A DNA stretch of 44,507 nucleotides from a virus (IMGVR_UViG_3300020467_000009:1-44507), one strand, 5' to 3'. Shown: positions 29,822 to 38,215, counted from the stretch's first letter. Notes: generated by a model from the letters alone, not told the origin. Translations and numbers: made by a program.

Positions 29822-32092
29822 TTAGACATTTATATATAGTCCTGCATCTACTACTGTATCTTGGGCAGTCTCTGGATTATATGTTCCAGCATCCATGTTA
29901 CTTGTATTAACTGCATCATCTAATAATTCGCCATTTATATAATCTCCAGCTTGTAATAATCCTGCTTCAAAAACATTAGTAAATTCCGATAGTGGTCTAT
30001 TTACAATTCCAAATTTTATATCATCTAAAACTGTTGGAGATTTATTAAATAATTTATTGACCATTGCGATCATTCTGTTTGTAGTATTAAAAGCTTTTCC
30101 TGATCTATTCAAACCACCTGTTTCATCTCTTTTTAAACTATCAGTTAAAGTCATTGCAATAACAGAAGGATCAAAATTAGCTATATCTTGAGGTAAGTTA
30201 AAATCACCAATAATATTTTTATTACCTTCCCATTTTGTTGAGCGATTATATAAAGCAAATACTTCAACAGCTTCTTGCATCTTTCTTTTTTCTTTTGCCC
30301 ATCTTTTTTCCCAACTTTCTAATCCTTTTCCAATTGGTTTATCACTAGGCTCTAATAACCATGCTCCAACATATTCGTGTTTCTTTAAATTTTCAACAGT
30401 TACATAACCACCTGTAGTCTGTGTAAAAGGATAAATAACAGTAAAACTATTTGGATTAGGAACATCAGTAATTGTATATTCACCTGATATTGCATTTCCA
30501 CTTGTAAAATTTAATTGAATTTTATCGTTTTTATTTAAATTATGATTCTCAAAATCTACAGTAATATTAATACCATCTTGATTATATTTTGCTGCTAATT
30601 TAAGTGGTTCATTACCCTCATCATGAAGTATCGACCACATAGCTGCATAAATATGCTTGCACCAACGTAATTGATAATATTGTAAATTTTGAAAAGAATC
30701 TTGTTTTTCATCTTCATACTCAGGTAACTCGTAAAAATTATTTATAGTCACATAACCTAAATCTCTAAATACTCCAGGCTCATCTCTTCTTTCATCTAAA
30801 GATCCATCATTTTGAATTATATTTCCAGGCTTTGTATCTCGAATTGCAGTTACAGGAAACTTCTCATGATTATTTCTACTAAATAAATCATAACTATCTC
30901 GTCTAGAAAAATCTTGACAAGAACAATTCCATCTTAGTTCTGTAGTTAAAAATCTTCCTACTGCAAAACCTCTATGAGCTGGTACAGTTGTTTTAGCTAT
31001 TGTATCTACAGTTTTTGCACCATAGCTATCTGCTTTTTGAAAAATAATTTCATTTGTTGTAGCATCAGATCCTGTTACTGTATATCCAACATAATCGTCA
31101 TATCTAAATCCTCTTATTAATCTAAATAATTTTAAATTTCCTGAAGTTGTTCCAGTAGGAATTGTAGTGAATTTAAACTGTGTAGAACTAGTAACTTCGA
31201 TTGTATATCTACCTGATAAAACAGCTCCTGTACTTACTTCAACAAAAACTTTATTATCTGTAGATAATCCATGAGCGGAACTACAAGTAACGGTAACTGT
31301 AGATCCTGATCTTGAATAGGTAGAAGATATACCAGAGTCTCTTTCAACTATTCGATCTGCCATCCTTTCTCCTGCTAAGAAAGCAACTTCAGTAGGTAAA
31401 GATCTAAGTTTTACTCTTATAAATCTCCAACGAGTATCATTAAATTCTGTTGAATTATGATAAACAACATTTCCCGAAGTTGTAGCAGAATTAGAAGCAG
31501 TTAAGGTAAAAGTATTCTGTGTCTTACTTATAATTGTTAGAGTCTCATCTGTCGCACTGCCTGTAGATATATCTAAGTAAACATCATCTCCTGGAAAAAG
31601 ACCATGATCATTTTTTGTGACAACTAACGTAGTTCCACTCTGTGAGTATGTAGCATTTACTTGAGGTGCTAAATATCTAACATCTAATATTGGTAAACCA
31701 AAATCATAAAAACTAAAACCATCTGTATCTCTCATTCCACAAATATGTTCTCCTAATTCTTGATTAGTAGAAGGAAAAGTAAATATTCTTGCAGGTATGA
31801 AAACTCCAGGAAATTGTTGAAAAGTAAAAAATAATCTATAGTCTCCTCTTTTATCTCTTTCTTTAGCAGTAGATCCTAGTATCTGTTGTGTAAATGTATA
31901 TAATTCATAGCCTCTTCTCCATCTAGTCCATAAAGAATCTTGGTTATAAAATTTAACTTCACTTTCTAATGCATAACCATCAGATCCTCTTGGATAGACA
32001 CTAGGTTTTTTTGGAATATTCTCAAAATTTTTAAAATTATTTTTTAATTCGAAATTTGATTTATCTTCGAATTTTTTAAATCCGAATGACAT
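29822..32092 (-). CDS. Large tail/neck protein with three Ig-like repeats and a SWIM-type zinc motif
   Basis: 756 residues. Three copies of an about 65-residue beta domain, at about 145-213, 256-324 and 500-568, share the pattern HGL-x-x-x-D-x-V-(Y/F)-L/V-x-x-STG followed by Y-x-I and a F-x-(L/F) strand. Between copies 2 and 3 is a SWIM-type pattern: WNCSCQDF (C390, C392) and, about 85 residues on, RWCKHIYAAM (C478, H480), i.e. CxC-xn-CxH. Such an insertion is far longer than usual, but the flanking residues fit. The rest is unlike known tail proteins I can name. Position, directly after the 265-aa protein, suggests a hub, neck or tail tube-like role. Confidence 0.7.
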   Translation of the reverse strand: MSFGFKKFEDKSNFELKNNFKNFENIPKKPSVYPRGSDGYALESEVKFYNQDSLWTRWRRGYELYTFTQQILGSTAKERDKRGDYRLFFTFQQFPGVFIPARIFTFPSTNQELGEHICGMRDTDGFSFYDFGLPILDVRYLAPQVNATYSQSGTTLVVTKNDHGLFPGDDVYLDISTGSATDETLTIISKTQNTFTLTASNSATTSGNVVYHNSTEFNDTRWRFIRVKLRSLPTEVAFLAGERMADRIVERDSGISSTYSRSGSTVTVTCSSAHGLSTDNKVFVEVSTGAVLSGRYTIEVTSSTQFKFTTIPTGTTSGNLKLFRLIRGFRYDDYVGYTVTGSDATTNEIIFQKADSYGAKTVDTIAKTTVPAHRGFAVGRFLTTELRWNCSCQDFSRRDSYDLFSRNNHEKFPVTAIRDTKPGNIIQNDGSLDERRDEPGVFRDLGYVTINNFYELPEYEDEKQDSFQNLQYYQLRWCKHIYAAMWSILHDEGNEPLKLAAKYNQDGINITVDFENHNLNKNDKIQLNFTSGNAISGEYTITDVPNPNSFTVIYPFTQTTGGYVTVENLKKHEYVGAWLLEPSDKPIGKGLESWEKRWAKEKRKMQEAVEVFALYNRSTKWEGNKNIIGDFNLPQDIANFDPSVIAMTLTDSLKRDETGGLNRSGKAFNTTNRMIAMVNKLFNKSPTVLDDIKFGIVNRPLSEFTNVFEAGLLQAGDYINGELLDDAVNTSNMDAGTYNPETAQDTVVDAGLYINV

Positions 32093-32097
32093 AATCT

Positions 32098-32895
32098 TTA
32101 ATAGAATCCACCCTGTACGTTACAGTAGAATCCATTTGTTAAAGCAGTAGAACCACTTGCTGCTACATATAATGCCTGTCCTCTTCTTAGCATTAAACCT
32201 CTTTGTTTTGGAGCTATTTCATTATTAGCACCAGCAAAGTTTAATGCACCTGATTGAACTACAGGATGATTTATTAAAGGTAATTTTTCAGTTAGTGTTG
32301 TACTTAAAATTTGATTTTCTGATACTTGAGGAATACTTTGAGTAAATAGAGGGAAAAATTGGTTGATGTTTGTAATTGTTCCTGTGCTAACAAGATAAAA
32401 ACAAAAATCAATAGGTAAAGAAACATTAACATTTCCATTTGCTGCTGACTGTGATGGAACTGTTACATCAAAAGTTGTAGACGTAAAATTAGCAGTGTCC
32501 GCAACTGTAAAAGTATCATCTGTTGGAACAGTTCCTGTGTTATATGTAAGAAAATCTAAAAATACTTTTTGACCTATTTCTAAATTATGTCCACCTGATA
32601 AAGTTACTGTACAGACCGTGCCAGTTGCAGAATAAGTACCTTGAGTAGGAGTTACTGCATCAAGTTTTTGTATAGACCTTTTTGTATATGTAAACCAAAT
32701 CTCATCTATATATGCTCCACTAATAGAAGTGTCAGTTAATGCAGAGTCAACATCAAATACTTTTGTTGCATTACCAACAGCTGTTGGGATTAAACTTGTT
32801 AAAAATGATTGTCCAGACGAAACCGTACACAGTGTCGAATTCGTTGCTGGGCGATCAACCATTAATGGTTGTTTGTTTGAACTACTGCTTGCCAC
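32098..32895 (-). CDS. Virion structural protein with one copy of the beta repeat
   Basis: 265 residues. YSATGTVCTVTLSGGHNLEI and GQKVFLDFLTYNTG, then DDTFTVADTANFTSTTFDVT (about 80-155), is a fourth copy of the beta domain found three times in the 756-aa protein. The remainder has FYLVSTGTITNINQFFPLFT and ends LTNGFYCNVQGGFY. It may bind the 756-aa protein. Five bases separate the two genes. Confidence 0.65.
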   Translation of the reverse strand: MASSSSNKQPLMVDRPATNSTLCTVSSGQSFLTSLIPTAVGNATKVFDVDSALTDTSISGAYIDEIWFTYTKRSIQKLDAVTPTQGTYSATGTVCTVTLSGGHNLEIGQKVFLDFLTYNTGTVPTDDTFTVADTANFTSTTFDVTVPSQSAANGNVNVSLPIDFCFYLVSTGTITNINQFFPLFTQSIPQVSENQILSTTLTEKLPLINHPVVQSGALNFAGANNEIAPKQRGLMLRRGQALYVAASGSTALTNGFYCNVQGGFY

Positions 32896-32941
32896 GTTTA
32901 TTTATTCATAGGACTTGTTTTAATTATATAGGAAGGCTTTT

Positions 32942-33103
32942 TTACTTATCTTTTTTCTCTTCTTTTTTATTTTTCATCATTTTAGACTTATCTAAAGCTT
33001 CTTTACGCTTCTCTTTATCAGACATTTCCTTGCCATCTTCTTTCTTTTTATTTTTATTTTTAAAATATTCTAATAATTGTGGTGGCATTTTTTTCTTAGC
33101 CAT
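32942..33103 (-). CDS. Small Lys-rich protein, 53 aa
   Basis: 53 residues, nearly half Lys, with Glu, Asp and Met (MAKKKMPPQLLEYFKNKNKK, then KEDGKEMSDKEKRKEALDKS). Starts directly after the stop of the 84-aa gene upstream and fits the direction and spacing of the head-tail block. Likely disordered and able to bind DNA or acidic surfaces; perhaps packaged with DNA. Function unknown. Confidence 0.6.
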   Translation of the reverse strand: MAKKKMPPQLLEYFKNKNKKKEDGKEMSDKEKRKEALDKSKMMKNKKEEKKDK

Positions 33104-33358
33104 TTAATCTTCCTCCTCCCTCTCTATGGGAATGTCTAAAGTTTGAGTAAATCGTTTAGGTAGATTAGTACCTTTTGTATAAGAAAAAGGTGCTTCATCA
33201 GGGCGAACAGAAAATATATCTACTCGCTTTTCTCCTGCCATTCTAGTACGCCTCCTTCCTTTAAAAGGACTAGCTTTTTGTCTCTCTCTTGGACTAATAA
33301 TATCCCTATCTCTTTTTATACCTAAAGTATATCCAAGTTTAGTTGAAGGTAAAACCAT
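33104..33358 (-). CDS. Small basic protein, 84 aa, head-tail region
   Basis: 84 residues, rich in Arg and Lys (LGYTLGIKRDRDIISPRERQ, KASPFKGRRRTRMAGEKRVD). Not recognised. It overlaps the 159-aa gene by one base and abuts the 53-aa Lys-rich gene. Two basic small proteins side by side in a head module suggest roles in DNA binding or head maturation, by context only. Confidence 0.55.
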   Translation of the reverse strand: MVLPSTKLGYTLGIKRDRDIISPRERQKASPFKGRRRTRMAGEKRVDIFSVRPDEAPFSYTKGTNLPKRFTQTLDIPIEREEED

Positions 33359-33837
33359 TATCTATGATTAGTTTCTAATAATATTCTTGTTCCTACAGCT
33401 ACGTCGGCAGGTCCTGGCAGAGCTTGTATAAATTCTGCACCTTCTCTATTAAACCTGTATCTAGCTTGAGCTGGATTTCTATAGTTTGGGACATATAAAT
33501 GCATTGCTAATCTATCAGTTTCATAAATATAAATTTCTGTCCAAGTTTTTAAAGTTTCACGAAAATCTGAAGTTGCAACTGTTCTATCAACATCACCTGC
33601 AATACTCTCTATTCTATTTCTTGGAATAGTATCGTTGTTAATACTTCCAGTCATGTCTGTACGCTTTTCTGCTTCGTCACAACGACCTAACTGTTCAACA
33701 ATTTTACTAACCCAAAAAGAATCTTGAACATTATTTAATGCTTCTTCAAGTCTAGCTTGATCACCAGCAGGTATTGAAGTTAAATTATAACCTAAATGCC
33801 AACGTACTTTTGATTGTAAAAAGGTATCAAGCTTCAT
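33358..33837 (-). CDS. Probable head-tail connector protein
   Basis: 159 residues. Helical N-terminus (VRWHLGYNLTSIPAGDQARL, EEALNNVQDSFWVSKIVEQL) followed by a strand and helix part (DFRETLKTWTEIYIYETDRL). Size, mixed helical composition and position between the 146-aa and 84-aa genes, downstream of the capsid, fit a connector or head-completion adaptor. No residue-level signature, so the role is inferred from synteny. Confidence 0.55.
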   Translation of the reverse strand: MKLDTFLQSKVRWHLGYNLTSIPAGDQARLEEALNNVQDSFWVSKIVEQLGRCDEAEKRTDMTGSINNDTIPRNRIESIAGDVDRTVATSDFRETLKTWTEIYIYETDRLAMHLYVPNYRNPAQARYRFNREGAEFIQALPGPADVAVGTRILLETNHR

Positions 33838-33862
33838 TCAAACAAGTAAAATTTACCTGTTA

Positions 33863-34303
33863 CTAGTCTACTCTCACTAAGTTTTCTTTAAATATTTCAT
33901 CCCAATCTATTCTTTTAATACCTCTTAGCTGTTCTAACTTTGTAAATCTTTCTCCTGAAAGAGTAGTTTGTAAATCTTTTATATCTCTAGCAGTCTTTAA
34001 ACCTACGCCAGGTAAGGCATCTGCTATCTGTCTAGCACCTGCTGTATTAATATTTATTCTAGTGTCAACAGGAAAAGTTTCTCTATTAGATACTTTTGCT
34101 TCTTTATCTCCAGTTGCATTTAATTCTGCTTTTAATCTTTCTTCTGTTTTTATTTTTTCACTGGTAGCTCCTACACAAGGAATTAAATCTTCATCATTTA
34201 CATACTCAGTCTCGTCGTTAGCATTTATGACCATAGAAACACCTTCTCCATGCTGAGATATCTTCTCTACTATGCCTCCAGTAATTTTGTGTTGATACAA
34301 CAT
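33863..34303 (-). CDS. Protein with ComEA-type helix-hairpin-helix domain
   Basis: 146 residues. N-terminal half: an SH3-like strand part (LYQHKITGGIVEKISQHGEG) and a charged linker. C-terminal half (83-130) reads ININTAGARQIADALPGVGL and KTARDIKDL...FTKLEQLRGI, a clear HhH motif of the ComEA/competence type, which binds DNA without sequence specificity. It is in the head-completion region; it could bind the DNA end at the portal or stopper. Downstream of a terminator that isolates it from the gene 34410-35225. Confidence 0.7.
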   Translation of the reverse strand: MLYQHKITGGIVEKISQHGEGVSMVINANDETEYVNDEDLIPCVGATSEKIKTEERLKAELNATGDKEAKVSNRETFPVDTRININTAGARQIADALPGVGLKTARDIKDLQTTLSGERFTKLEQLRGIKRIDWDEIFKENLVRVD

Positions 34304-34357
34304 AATTTAAAAAAATCCTTCTTTATTTAGAATAACTCAATAAATTTTTCTTGACAA

Positions 34358-34384
34358 TAAAAAAGCGAGCCATAAAGACTCGCC
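34358..34384 (-). terminator. Rho-independent terminator after the 34410-35225 gene
   Basis: On the leftward strand GGCGAG, nine-base loop, CTCGC, then a run of six T. It lies 26 bases after the stop of the 271-aa gene and should reduce transcription into the connector genes. Confidence 0.75.
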
Positions 34385-34409
34385 TTTCTACTAATTCTAA
34401 AAATATGAA

Positions 34410-35225
34410 TTATGAATCTGTTCCACCAACTTGTGAAGCAAAGTCCACAAAGGAAGAAACGTCATCCCAAGATACAGCTGTTGCTGGACGTAAGTAGTTA
34501 ACTCTACAAACGATGTAAGCTGCTCTACCAGCAGTTGAATCGTCAGCTGAGATAAATACACCATCACCACTAACTGTTGTACCAGTAATAGCATCGACAT
34601 TATAAACTTTAAAAGTTGTGTCGGCTGTTACTTTGTACATCATGGAATTTGCAGCATCTGCTCTTTCGATAGTAGATGTTACAGATGTCCAAAATGGAAC
34701 ATCACCAGTAGTTGTATCAGATGCACCTTGAGCAAATAATGAACTAGATGCAGTCAGAGAACTATGAGCAGCAGCATTTCCTAGTAACTGAGTAGTTGGA
34801 ACACCAATTGGGTTACCACTATTATCAGGACCAAGAAGTATAAGCTCACCAGTTGTACCACCGAGATCTGCTGTTATTGGAGATGCTGGGAAGCTAGGAA
34901 GACCACCTGAAGGTGTATCCTGTGCAATTGCTATGGAAGCTCCATAAACATATGCAGGTCTAGCTGCACTTGCATTGACCACTAAACTTGTGCGGTCATC
35001 TCTCACTCTGTCACTTACTCTTCTATCTGGAGAAGGCACAGTGATATTGAAACTTTTAAAACTAGCTTTATCAGCTGCTACGTTAGTTACTTTTACATAA
35101 CCAATCTGTTCAAAAAGTTCAATTCCAGGCCAACCAAGTACACCTTCACCGTTGAATGAGGATAACTTATTGATCTGATTTCCAGGTTGCAAGATTGCTC
35201 CTGCGTTACTTTTGTAAGTTGCCAT
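34410..35225 (-). CDS. Abundant virion protein, possible decoration or second head protein
   Basis: 271 residues, beta-rich with low-complexity Ser/Thr/Ala stretches. ELFEQIGYVKVTNVAADKAS and SFKSFNITVPSPDRRVSDRV start it, and the end has RVNYLRPATAVSWDDVSSFV. The near-perfect 8-base Shine-Dalgarno at 35234-35241 and the terminator right after it indicate a strongly expressed gene, as for major structural proteins. It starts 15 bases after the capsid gene stop. A capsid decoration or major tail-type protein is likely; not identified further. Confidence 0.65.
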   Translation of the reverse strand: MATYKSNAGAILQPGNQINKLSSFNGEGVLGWPGIELFEQIGYVKVTNVAADKASFKSFNITVPSPDRRVSDRVRDDRTSLVVNASAARPAYVYGASIAIAQDTPSGGLPSFPASPITADLGGTTGELILLGPDNSGNPIGVPTTQLLGNAAAHSSLTASSSLFAQGASDTTTGDVPFWTSVTSTIERADAANSMMYKVTADTTFKVYNVDAITGTTVSGDGVFISADDSTAGRAAYIVCRVNYLRPATAVSWDDVSSFVDFASQVGGTDS

Positions 35226-35233
35226 TAGTTAAT

Positions 35234-35241
35234 ACCTCCTT
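35234..35241 (-). promoter_or_regulatory. Full-length Shine-Dalgarno for the 34410-35225 gene
   Basis: AAGGAGGT on the leftward strand with an 8-base spacer. It is the strongest ribosome site I noticed in the window and overlaps the capsid gene stop. Confidence 0.7.
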
Positions 35242-36385
35242 ATTCTGTAATTGTAAAGGAAGTGGTAATGAAGTCCTTATTCAAGTTCGCAAAGCCAGCA
35301 TAAAGTTGCCATATAAGAATAATGAATCTTGAGAAATCATCATTATTATTAATTAAAACTTGAGCGTTAGGACCACCGATACCAACACCGATAGCTTGAG
35401 GACCAAAGAACAATCCAGCAGGAGTTGTTTTTGATACTGCACCGTTTCCATCTCCAATATCGACCGTAATTGTCTTAGATGGGAAGTTTGTAGATTCAAA
35501 GAATCTTACTCCTTCAAACACGAATCCAGAAGGCATAACTGGTTCACCAGCTACGAACTGAGCTTGTCCATACTGTCCACCAGCATAGATTGCTTGGTTA
35601 GGAGCCATTGCACCCATTAAAGGTGAACCCTGACCCATTCCTGGATATCTTGCTACTTCACGGAAGCCTTGATCGGCTCTTAGATCTTTCATAAATGAAG
35701 GATCTGCTATACAACGATAATATCCGTCTGCGAATACTGGTACGTGACGCTTTCTTAGACTCTTAACTACCTCAAGGAGGTCAGTCTTAACATTGAACTT
35801 AAAACGCTCAGAAGCAAATTCTGTAGCAGAGTAAGCATTCAATTGTGTAGAGCTAGACTTTGTCTTACCATTTGGATAGTAATAACCACCCTGTGTATCA
35901 GATGCAGCACCACGAGATTCAGATTTGAATAGTTCATCAATGAATACTCTGTCTCTCCATCTACGGTAATCGTCTAACAAGGTCAACGAACCAATTGATT
36001 GATGGAACATATTTAAGTTTCCAGTATCAAGCAATAAACGCTGAGCTGTCATTAGGGTTTCTCTAGCAATCTTAAATGTGCTAGGAAGAGTTGTATTATT
36101 AGGGTCAGCAGGACCTGTATATTCCCTAAGAGATACAAGTACTTTGTCCTTTACGATAGATCTGCTGTTTGCTGTGCCAATTGTCTGGTCTTGAGTCCTC
36201 TCTCTTGAGGTCTTAGTTCCAGGATTGCCAAAGAAACGATAGCGGTCTAACTGAACGGTCTGACCTGGCTGCTTGGTGAAGTCATGTACGACCACAGGCT
36301 CGGAAGCCATTTCTACGATATACGCAGGGTGGGGCCTATACAGCTCAGCACCAAGAAGCTTCGGAAAATCGTTATCTATAAACAT
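35240..36385 (-). CDS. Major capsid protein candidate (HK97-like fold)
   Basis: 381 residues. The N-terminal half (PAYIVEMASEPVVVHDFTKQ, GQTVQLDRYRFFGNPGTKTS, then QTIGTANSRSIVKDKVLVSL) followed by FKIARETLMTAQRLLLDTGN and FADGYYRCIADPSFMKDLRA is the order of HK97-type major capsid proteins, and resembles the N4-gp56 group, where a DGYYxCIxxPxxxxDLRA block is characteristic. The name is by pattern. Upstream are possible promoter boxes (36467-36497); downstream comes an abundant virion protein. Size and place after scaffold and portal support it. Confidence 0.8.
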   Translation of the reverse strand: MFIDNDFPKLLGAELYRPHPAYIVEMASEPVVVHDFTKQPGQTVQLDRYRFFGNPGTKTSRERTQDQTIGTANSRSIVKDKVLVSLREYTGPADPNNTTLPSTFKIARETLMTAQRLLLDTGNLNMFHQSIGSLTLLDDYRRWRDRVFIDELFKSESRGAASDTQGGYYYPNGKTKSSSTQLNAYSATEFASERFKFNVKTDLLEVVKSLRKRHVPVFADGYYRCIADPSFMKDLRADQGFREVARYPGMGQGSPLMGAMAPNQAIYAGGQYGQAQFVAGEPVMPSGFVFEGVRFFESTNFPSKTITVDIGDGNGAVSKTTPAGLFFGPQAIGVGIGGPNAQVLINNNDDFSRFIILIWQLYAGFANLNKDFITTSFTITE

Positions 36386-36415
36386 TTTTAGAAGTCAGCT
36401 AGGTTTGCTGATAGC

Positions 36416-36433
36416 GAACACTTGATTGTGTTC
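36416..36433. repeat. Inverted repeat in the capsid leader
   Basis: GAACAC-N6-GTGTTC, a perfect 6-bp hairpin without U-run, about 30-50 bases upstream of the capsid start. Could fold in the mRNA leader or be a protein site. Confidence 0.4.
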
Positions 36434-36466
36434 TTTGAAACTGGAAAATAAATTCCATTAAGTACA

Positions 36467-36497
36467 ATTATACTTACCCTTAATAAACGAGATTATA
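36467..36497 (-). promoter_or_regulatory. Possible promoter boxes upstream of the capsid gene
   Basis: Two TATAAT hexamers on the leftward strand (36467-36472 and 36492-36497). No convincing -35 box for either. The gap of 36386-36507 is a plausible promoter region for the capsid. Confidence 0.3.
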
Positions 36498-36507
36498 TAA
36501 GTTCTGT

Positions 36508-36732
36508 CTAACCGATGACGTTTTCGTCAGCACGAGATGTATAACCATCTACCATATTTCCTAAAGAATAAGTTGCTGAAGGAACAACACCTATTCTATG
36601 CATTGGAGTTACATATCCATCTTCAGGTTGTAAATCAGGTTCACCAGCTTTTATCATTTCTGCTTCCATCATCATTTGAGCTAAAGCTTTTTCTGCCTTA
36701 CCTTTTGCTTTTTTAGCTTTTGCGTGTTCCAT
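36508..36732 (-). CDS. Small head-region protein, 74 aa
   Basis: 74 residues: basic helical N-terminus (AKAKKAKGKAEKALAQMMME) and a C-terminal part (RIGVVPSATYSLGNMVDGYT). Not recognised. Starts at the stop of the 142-aa gene. Possibly a small head or scaffold-associated protein. Confidence 0.55.
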   Translation of the reverse strand: MEHAKAKKAKGKAEKALAQMMMEAEMIKAGEPDLQPEDGYVTPMHRIGVVPSATYSLGNMVDGYTSRADENVIG

Positions 36733-37161
36733 TTACTTTTTACCTTTCTTTGATTCTAAAGGAGGCTGACCTACAGGTAACTGCATAAGTCCTGCTGCAG
36801 GTATGAATTTTGCCAAGAACATTTGTTCCTGACTTCTTATTACATCTTGAGTTTGTTCTGCAGCTCTTAAGTTCTGTGGAGCTAATAATCCGTTAGCAGG
36901 TAAAGGAGAACCTGGCAAATTTAATTTTAAATATGATGCATCTAAATCAGAAGGCATCTTCGCACCCTCTACAATTCTTGTATCTCCCTCTTTCATTCTT
37001 ATATTCGCATATTCATCTCTATTACCAGATGCTACTTGTGACATAGTATCAGTTCCACCAAAACCTATTAACTGGGGAGCACCTATAGGTCCACCTGCAG
37101 TTCCTATACCTTGTAAAAATTTATCTGCTTTTTCGGAAGTACTGGCTTTTTTGTGTTTCAT
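36733..37161 (-). CDS. Head-region protein, 142 aa
   Basis: 142 residues, Gly/Pro/Leu-rich, with KADKFLQGIGTAGGPIGAPQ, LPGSPLPANGLLAPQNLRAA and a basic LESKKGKK end. Not recognised. Between the terminator of the scaffold gene and the 74-aa gene, so it is probably transcribed from a promoter or by read-through at the 37178 hairpin. Confidence 0.55.
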   Translation of the reverse strand: MKHKKASTSEKADKFLQGIGTAGGPIGAPQLIGFGGTDTMSQVASGNRDEYANIRMKEGDTRIVEGAKMPSDLDASYLKLNLPGSPLPANGLLAPQNLRAAEQTQDVIRSQEQMFLAKFIPAAGLMQLPVGQPPLESKKGKK

Positions 37162-37177
37162 AGTTAAAAAATAAAAT

Positions 37178-37202
37178 GGGGTGAAATTTTAAAAATCACC
37201 CC
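37178..37202 (-). terminator. Terminator after the scaffold gene
   Basis: GGGGTGA, 11-base AT-rich loop, TCACCCC, with T-rich runs on both sides. It lies just after the stop of the 334-aa gene and is usable in both directions, though only leftward genes are here. Confidence 0.75.
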
Positions 37203-37210
37203 TTTTTTTA

Positions 37211-38215
37211 TTATTCCATTACGAGAAGTTTCTCACGGAATACTTGAGGATTTTGCTGTGCAGCATTTAAATATCTCCAAGCATTTTGTGGATCTCTATC
37301 GGCTGCTCCACCGAAATCTTTCCAAAAGTCCTGTGAATTTGCAGGAGCTTGTGGCTGTGGAGGAACAGGCATCTGTGGTCTTGCAGGAGCTTGTGCTTGA
37401 GCTTGACCTTGTGCAGCAGCTGGGTTAGGTAGCTGTTGACCTGCAAAAGTAGGAGCTTGTGGATTTGCAGGAGCTTCATCCTCTACTGGATAAGGTCCAT
37501 TCTCTCCAAAGAACTCACATGTATAGTCAGCTAAAACATCAGGATCTGTAAGAATCTGCTCATATGCTTTATGCTCTGTTGACATCTCTTGTAGTAGATT
37601 TACTGCTTCTTGTAGTTGCTGATTTGTTTGAACTAAAGAATCTTCAATCTTACAAGCATAATCATTAAGAATTGCAGGAGCATCTGCACCAAAATGATTA
37701 ATTACTTCAAGACTTGTTTCGCTTACTCCGTTTGCTAGGAGTTGGTCGTTGGTTATCCCTTGAGAAGTTTGGGAAGAGTTGTTGGAGTATGCCTGGTTGC
37801 TGTTGCTCGAAGGCATATAAGTCTGCTGACCCTGATTGCTGTATGGGGTTGTTTGTTGGAATCCGTAATTGGCTTGGTCGGCTGTTTGGCTCTGAGTCGA
37901 CTGTTGACCCTGGAACGGGAATTGGACTGGTGAACTCAGGAGTCCTACCACCTTCGTGAATGCGTCCTTGTATGGGTTCTCCGCTTGTGGGGCTGCCTGT
38001 TGTGGCTGGGGGTTGTACTGAGTAGGGTTGTATTGGATCCCTTGTACCCCCATCTGGGCTTGAGCCACTGGAGCTGGAGCCTGTTGGGGTTGGGAAGGAG
38101 CCACCCATTGGGAATTCCCTGAAACCGCTTGTGTCTGAGGAGCTACGTAGCTGCTCTGCTGGGTCGGGGATGTCTGGGGTGCTGATTGGGTCTGCTGAGC
38201 GGTAGCGTCCTGCAT
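37211..38215 (-). CDS. Scaffold-like protein, first half encoded inside the portal gene
   Basis: 334 residues. The N-terminal ~170 residues are Gln/Pro/Ala/Ser-rich low complexity (QTQSAPQTSPTQQSSYVAPQ). The middle (SLVQTNQQLQEAVNLLQEMS, TEHKAYEQILTDPDVLADYT) is a coiled coil and the end has KDFGGAADRDPQNAWRYLNA. Scaffold-like by position (between portal and capsid), coiled-coil core and acidic/polar linkers. A good ribosome site is 6 bases upstream of its ATG. Its first 509 bases lie within the portal gene in the +1 frame. The low-complexity part in both frames, and the GC rise, suggest one sequence serving two proteins. Confidence 0.7.
   Translation of the reverse strand: MQDATAQQTQSAPQTSPTQQSSYVAPQTQAVSGNSQWVAPSQPQQAPAPVAQAQMGVQGIQYNPTQYNPQPQQAAPQAENPYKDAFTKVVGLLSSPVQFPFQGQQSTQSQTADQANYGFQQTTPYSNQGQQTYMPSSNSNQAYSNNSSQTSQGITNDQLLANGVSETSLEVINHFGADAPAILNDYACKIEDSLVQTNQQLQEAVNLLQEMSTEHKAYEQILTDPDVLADYTCEFFGENGPYPVEDEAPANPQAPTFAGQQLPNPAAAQGQAQAQAPARPQMPVPPQPQAPANSQDFWKDFGGAADRDPQNAWRYLNAAQQNPQVFREKLLVME

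Noticed and set aside
34397-34600. Leftward 67-aa hydrophobic frame
   Set aside because: Shadow of the 271-aa virion protein; runs into the terminator area without its own ribosome site.
37267-37479. Leftward 70-aa frame rich in Leu/His/Lys
   Set aside because: Frame-shifted shadow of the Gln/Pro repeats of the scaffold-like protein.
37714-37959. Rightward open frames opposite the portal/scaffold overlap
   Set aside because: They are explained by the biased composition of the two leftward frames; no ribosome site and a sequence not protein-like.
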